DNA of 12,642 nt, taken from positions 1-12,642 of the forward strand of contig CAMVNL010000024.1 of NCBI GenBank assembly GCA_947168785.1, read 5' to 3'. The notes below the pieces were generated by a model that made no database searches, was not told the origin of the DNA, and worked only from the letters and a program-made list of their open reading frames with translations. Positions 12,112 to 12,642 of this stretch are shown here, in pieces. Made by a program: the position numbers and the translations under genes. Position 1 is the stretch's first letter, and every line of letters starts with the position of its first letter. The DNA comes from an uncultured Clostridia bacterium. Lineage in GTDB: Bacteria > Bacillota > Clostridia > Oscillospirales > Acutalibacteraceae.

Positions 12112-12642
12112 TCATTCAAAATATTTCGCGTAAAGCTTCGCAAGGCCGCCGTCGGCGGTCTCACGGTAGCGGGAAGAAAGATCCCGGCCCGTCTCATACA
12201 TGGTCTGCACCACCATATCGAAGGAGATCTTCCGGTTATCGCTGACCACCTCCGCCAGCGAAGCGGCGTTATAGGCCTTCATGGCGGCCACGGCGTTGCG
12301 CTCGATGCAGGGGATCTGCACCAGCCCGTCCACCGGGTCGCAGGTCATGCCCAGGCAATGCTCCATAGCCATCTCCGCGGCGGCCTCGATCTCTGCAAGG
12401 GATCTGCCGTGCAGCGCGGCCAGCGCCCCCGCCGCCATGGCGCAGGCGGAGCCCACCTCCGCCTGGCAGCCCGCCTCCGCCCCCGAAACGGAAGCGTTGG
12501 TTTTGATGACCTGCCCGATCAGCCCCGCCACGGCGAGGGCGTCCACCAGCTCGTCCCGGTCGTAGCCGAACATCTCTTTTTCGTAGTACAGCACCGCAGG
12601 CAGCACGCCGCTGGCGCCGCAGGTGGGGGCGGTGACCATCCG
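12112..12642 (-). CDS. sdaA: L-serine dehydratase (alpha subunit/domain), C-terminal part
   Basis: The 176 C-terminal residues of a gene that enters from the right edge. The enzyme deaminates L-serine to pyruvate and ammonia with an oxygen-labile [4Fe-4S] cluster. Visible parts: the opening RMVTAPTCGASGVLPAVLYY, equivalent to the VTAPT.GA.GI.PAV substrate-binding stretch; KTNASVSGAEAGCQAEVGSA, containing the first conserved cysteine; and AMEHCLGMTCDPVDGLVQIP, then CIERNAVAAMKA, holding the remaining cluster cysteines. The C-terminus ends DGGLAKLYAKYFE. Whether this is a separate alpha subunit (SdaAA, with a beta subunit outside the window) or the end of a single-chain enzyme cannot be decided here. 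The dockerin gene begins 12 bases after its stop. Confidence 0.93.
   Translation of the reverse strand, partial: RMVTAPTCGASGVLPAVLYYEKEMFGYDRDELVDALAVAGLIGQVIKTNASVSGAEAGCQAEVGSACAMAAGALAALHGRSLAEIEAAAEMAMEHCLGMTCDPVDGLVQIPCIERNAVAAMKAYNAASLAEVVSDNRKISFDMVVQTMYETGRDLSSRYRETADGGLAKLYAKYFE

Overview
The window looks like chromosomal DNA from a GC-rich, low-motility-type gut clostridium (Oscillospiraceae-like Firmicute). This is inferred from an asparaginyl-tRNA synthetase under T-box control, a Bacillus-type pyridoxal arginine decarboxylase heading a carboxyspermidine-type polyamine operon, a DUF4179-like anti-sigma partner next to an ECF sigma factor, a dockerin-bearing secreted protein and SdaA-type serine dehydratase. 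No rRNA, tRNA, CRISPR array, transposase or phage gene was seen.

Layout. 1-202 (-) is the start of asnS, preceded by a T-box leader (203 to about 657) with a consensus promoter at 664-692; three tandem hairpin repeats sit inside this leader. Diverging from it on the + strand is an ECF sigma factor (827-1387) overlapping its membrane anti-sigma partner (1384-2448). 2449-2926 has no gene: it holds a REP-like hairpin, a 160-bp inverted-repeat element and the terminator of the polyamine operon. 2927-8608 (-) is a tightly packed five-gene operon, transcribed speA > speE > speB > carboxyspermidine dehydrogenase > nspC. Together these convert arginine to agmatine, putrescine and then spermidine, with both an SpeE-type aminopropyl transfer and an aspartate-semialdehyde (carboxyspermidine) branch encoded. 

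The operon is preceded by about 440 nt of non-coding DNA (8609-9053) with a strong promoter, several strong predicted RNA stems and an intrinsic terminator placed directly before the speA ribosome binding site. This is the best candidate in the window for an undescribed cis-regulatory RNA. 9054-9352 is filled with more REP-like hairpins and a 34-bp exact duplication. 9421-10287 and 10294-11130 (+) encode an aldo-keto reductase and a glycyl-radical-enzyme activase without a neighbouring glycyl radical enzyme, closed by a terminator at 11143-11174. 11221-12099 (-) is a secreted protein with an N-terminal dockerin, apparently co-transcribed with the serine dehydratase whose C-terminal part (12112-12642) runs off the window.

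A single family of small palindromes (foot G-T/C-A-G-C followed by a GC stem) recurs at 407-534, 2526-2548, 9136-9157, about 9231-9270 and 9309-9332, always outside genes.
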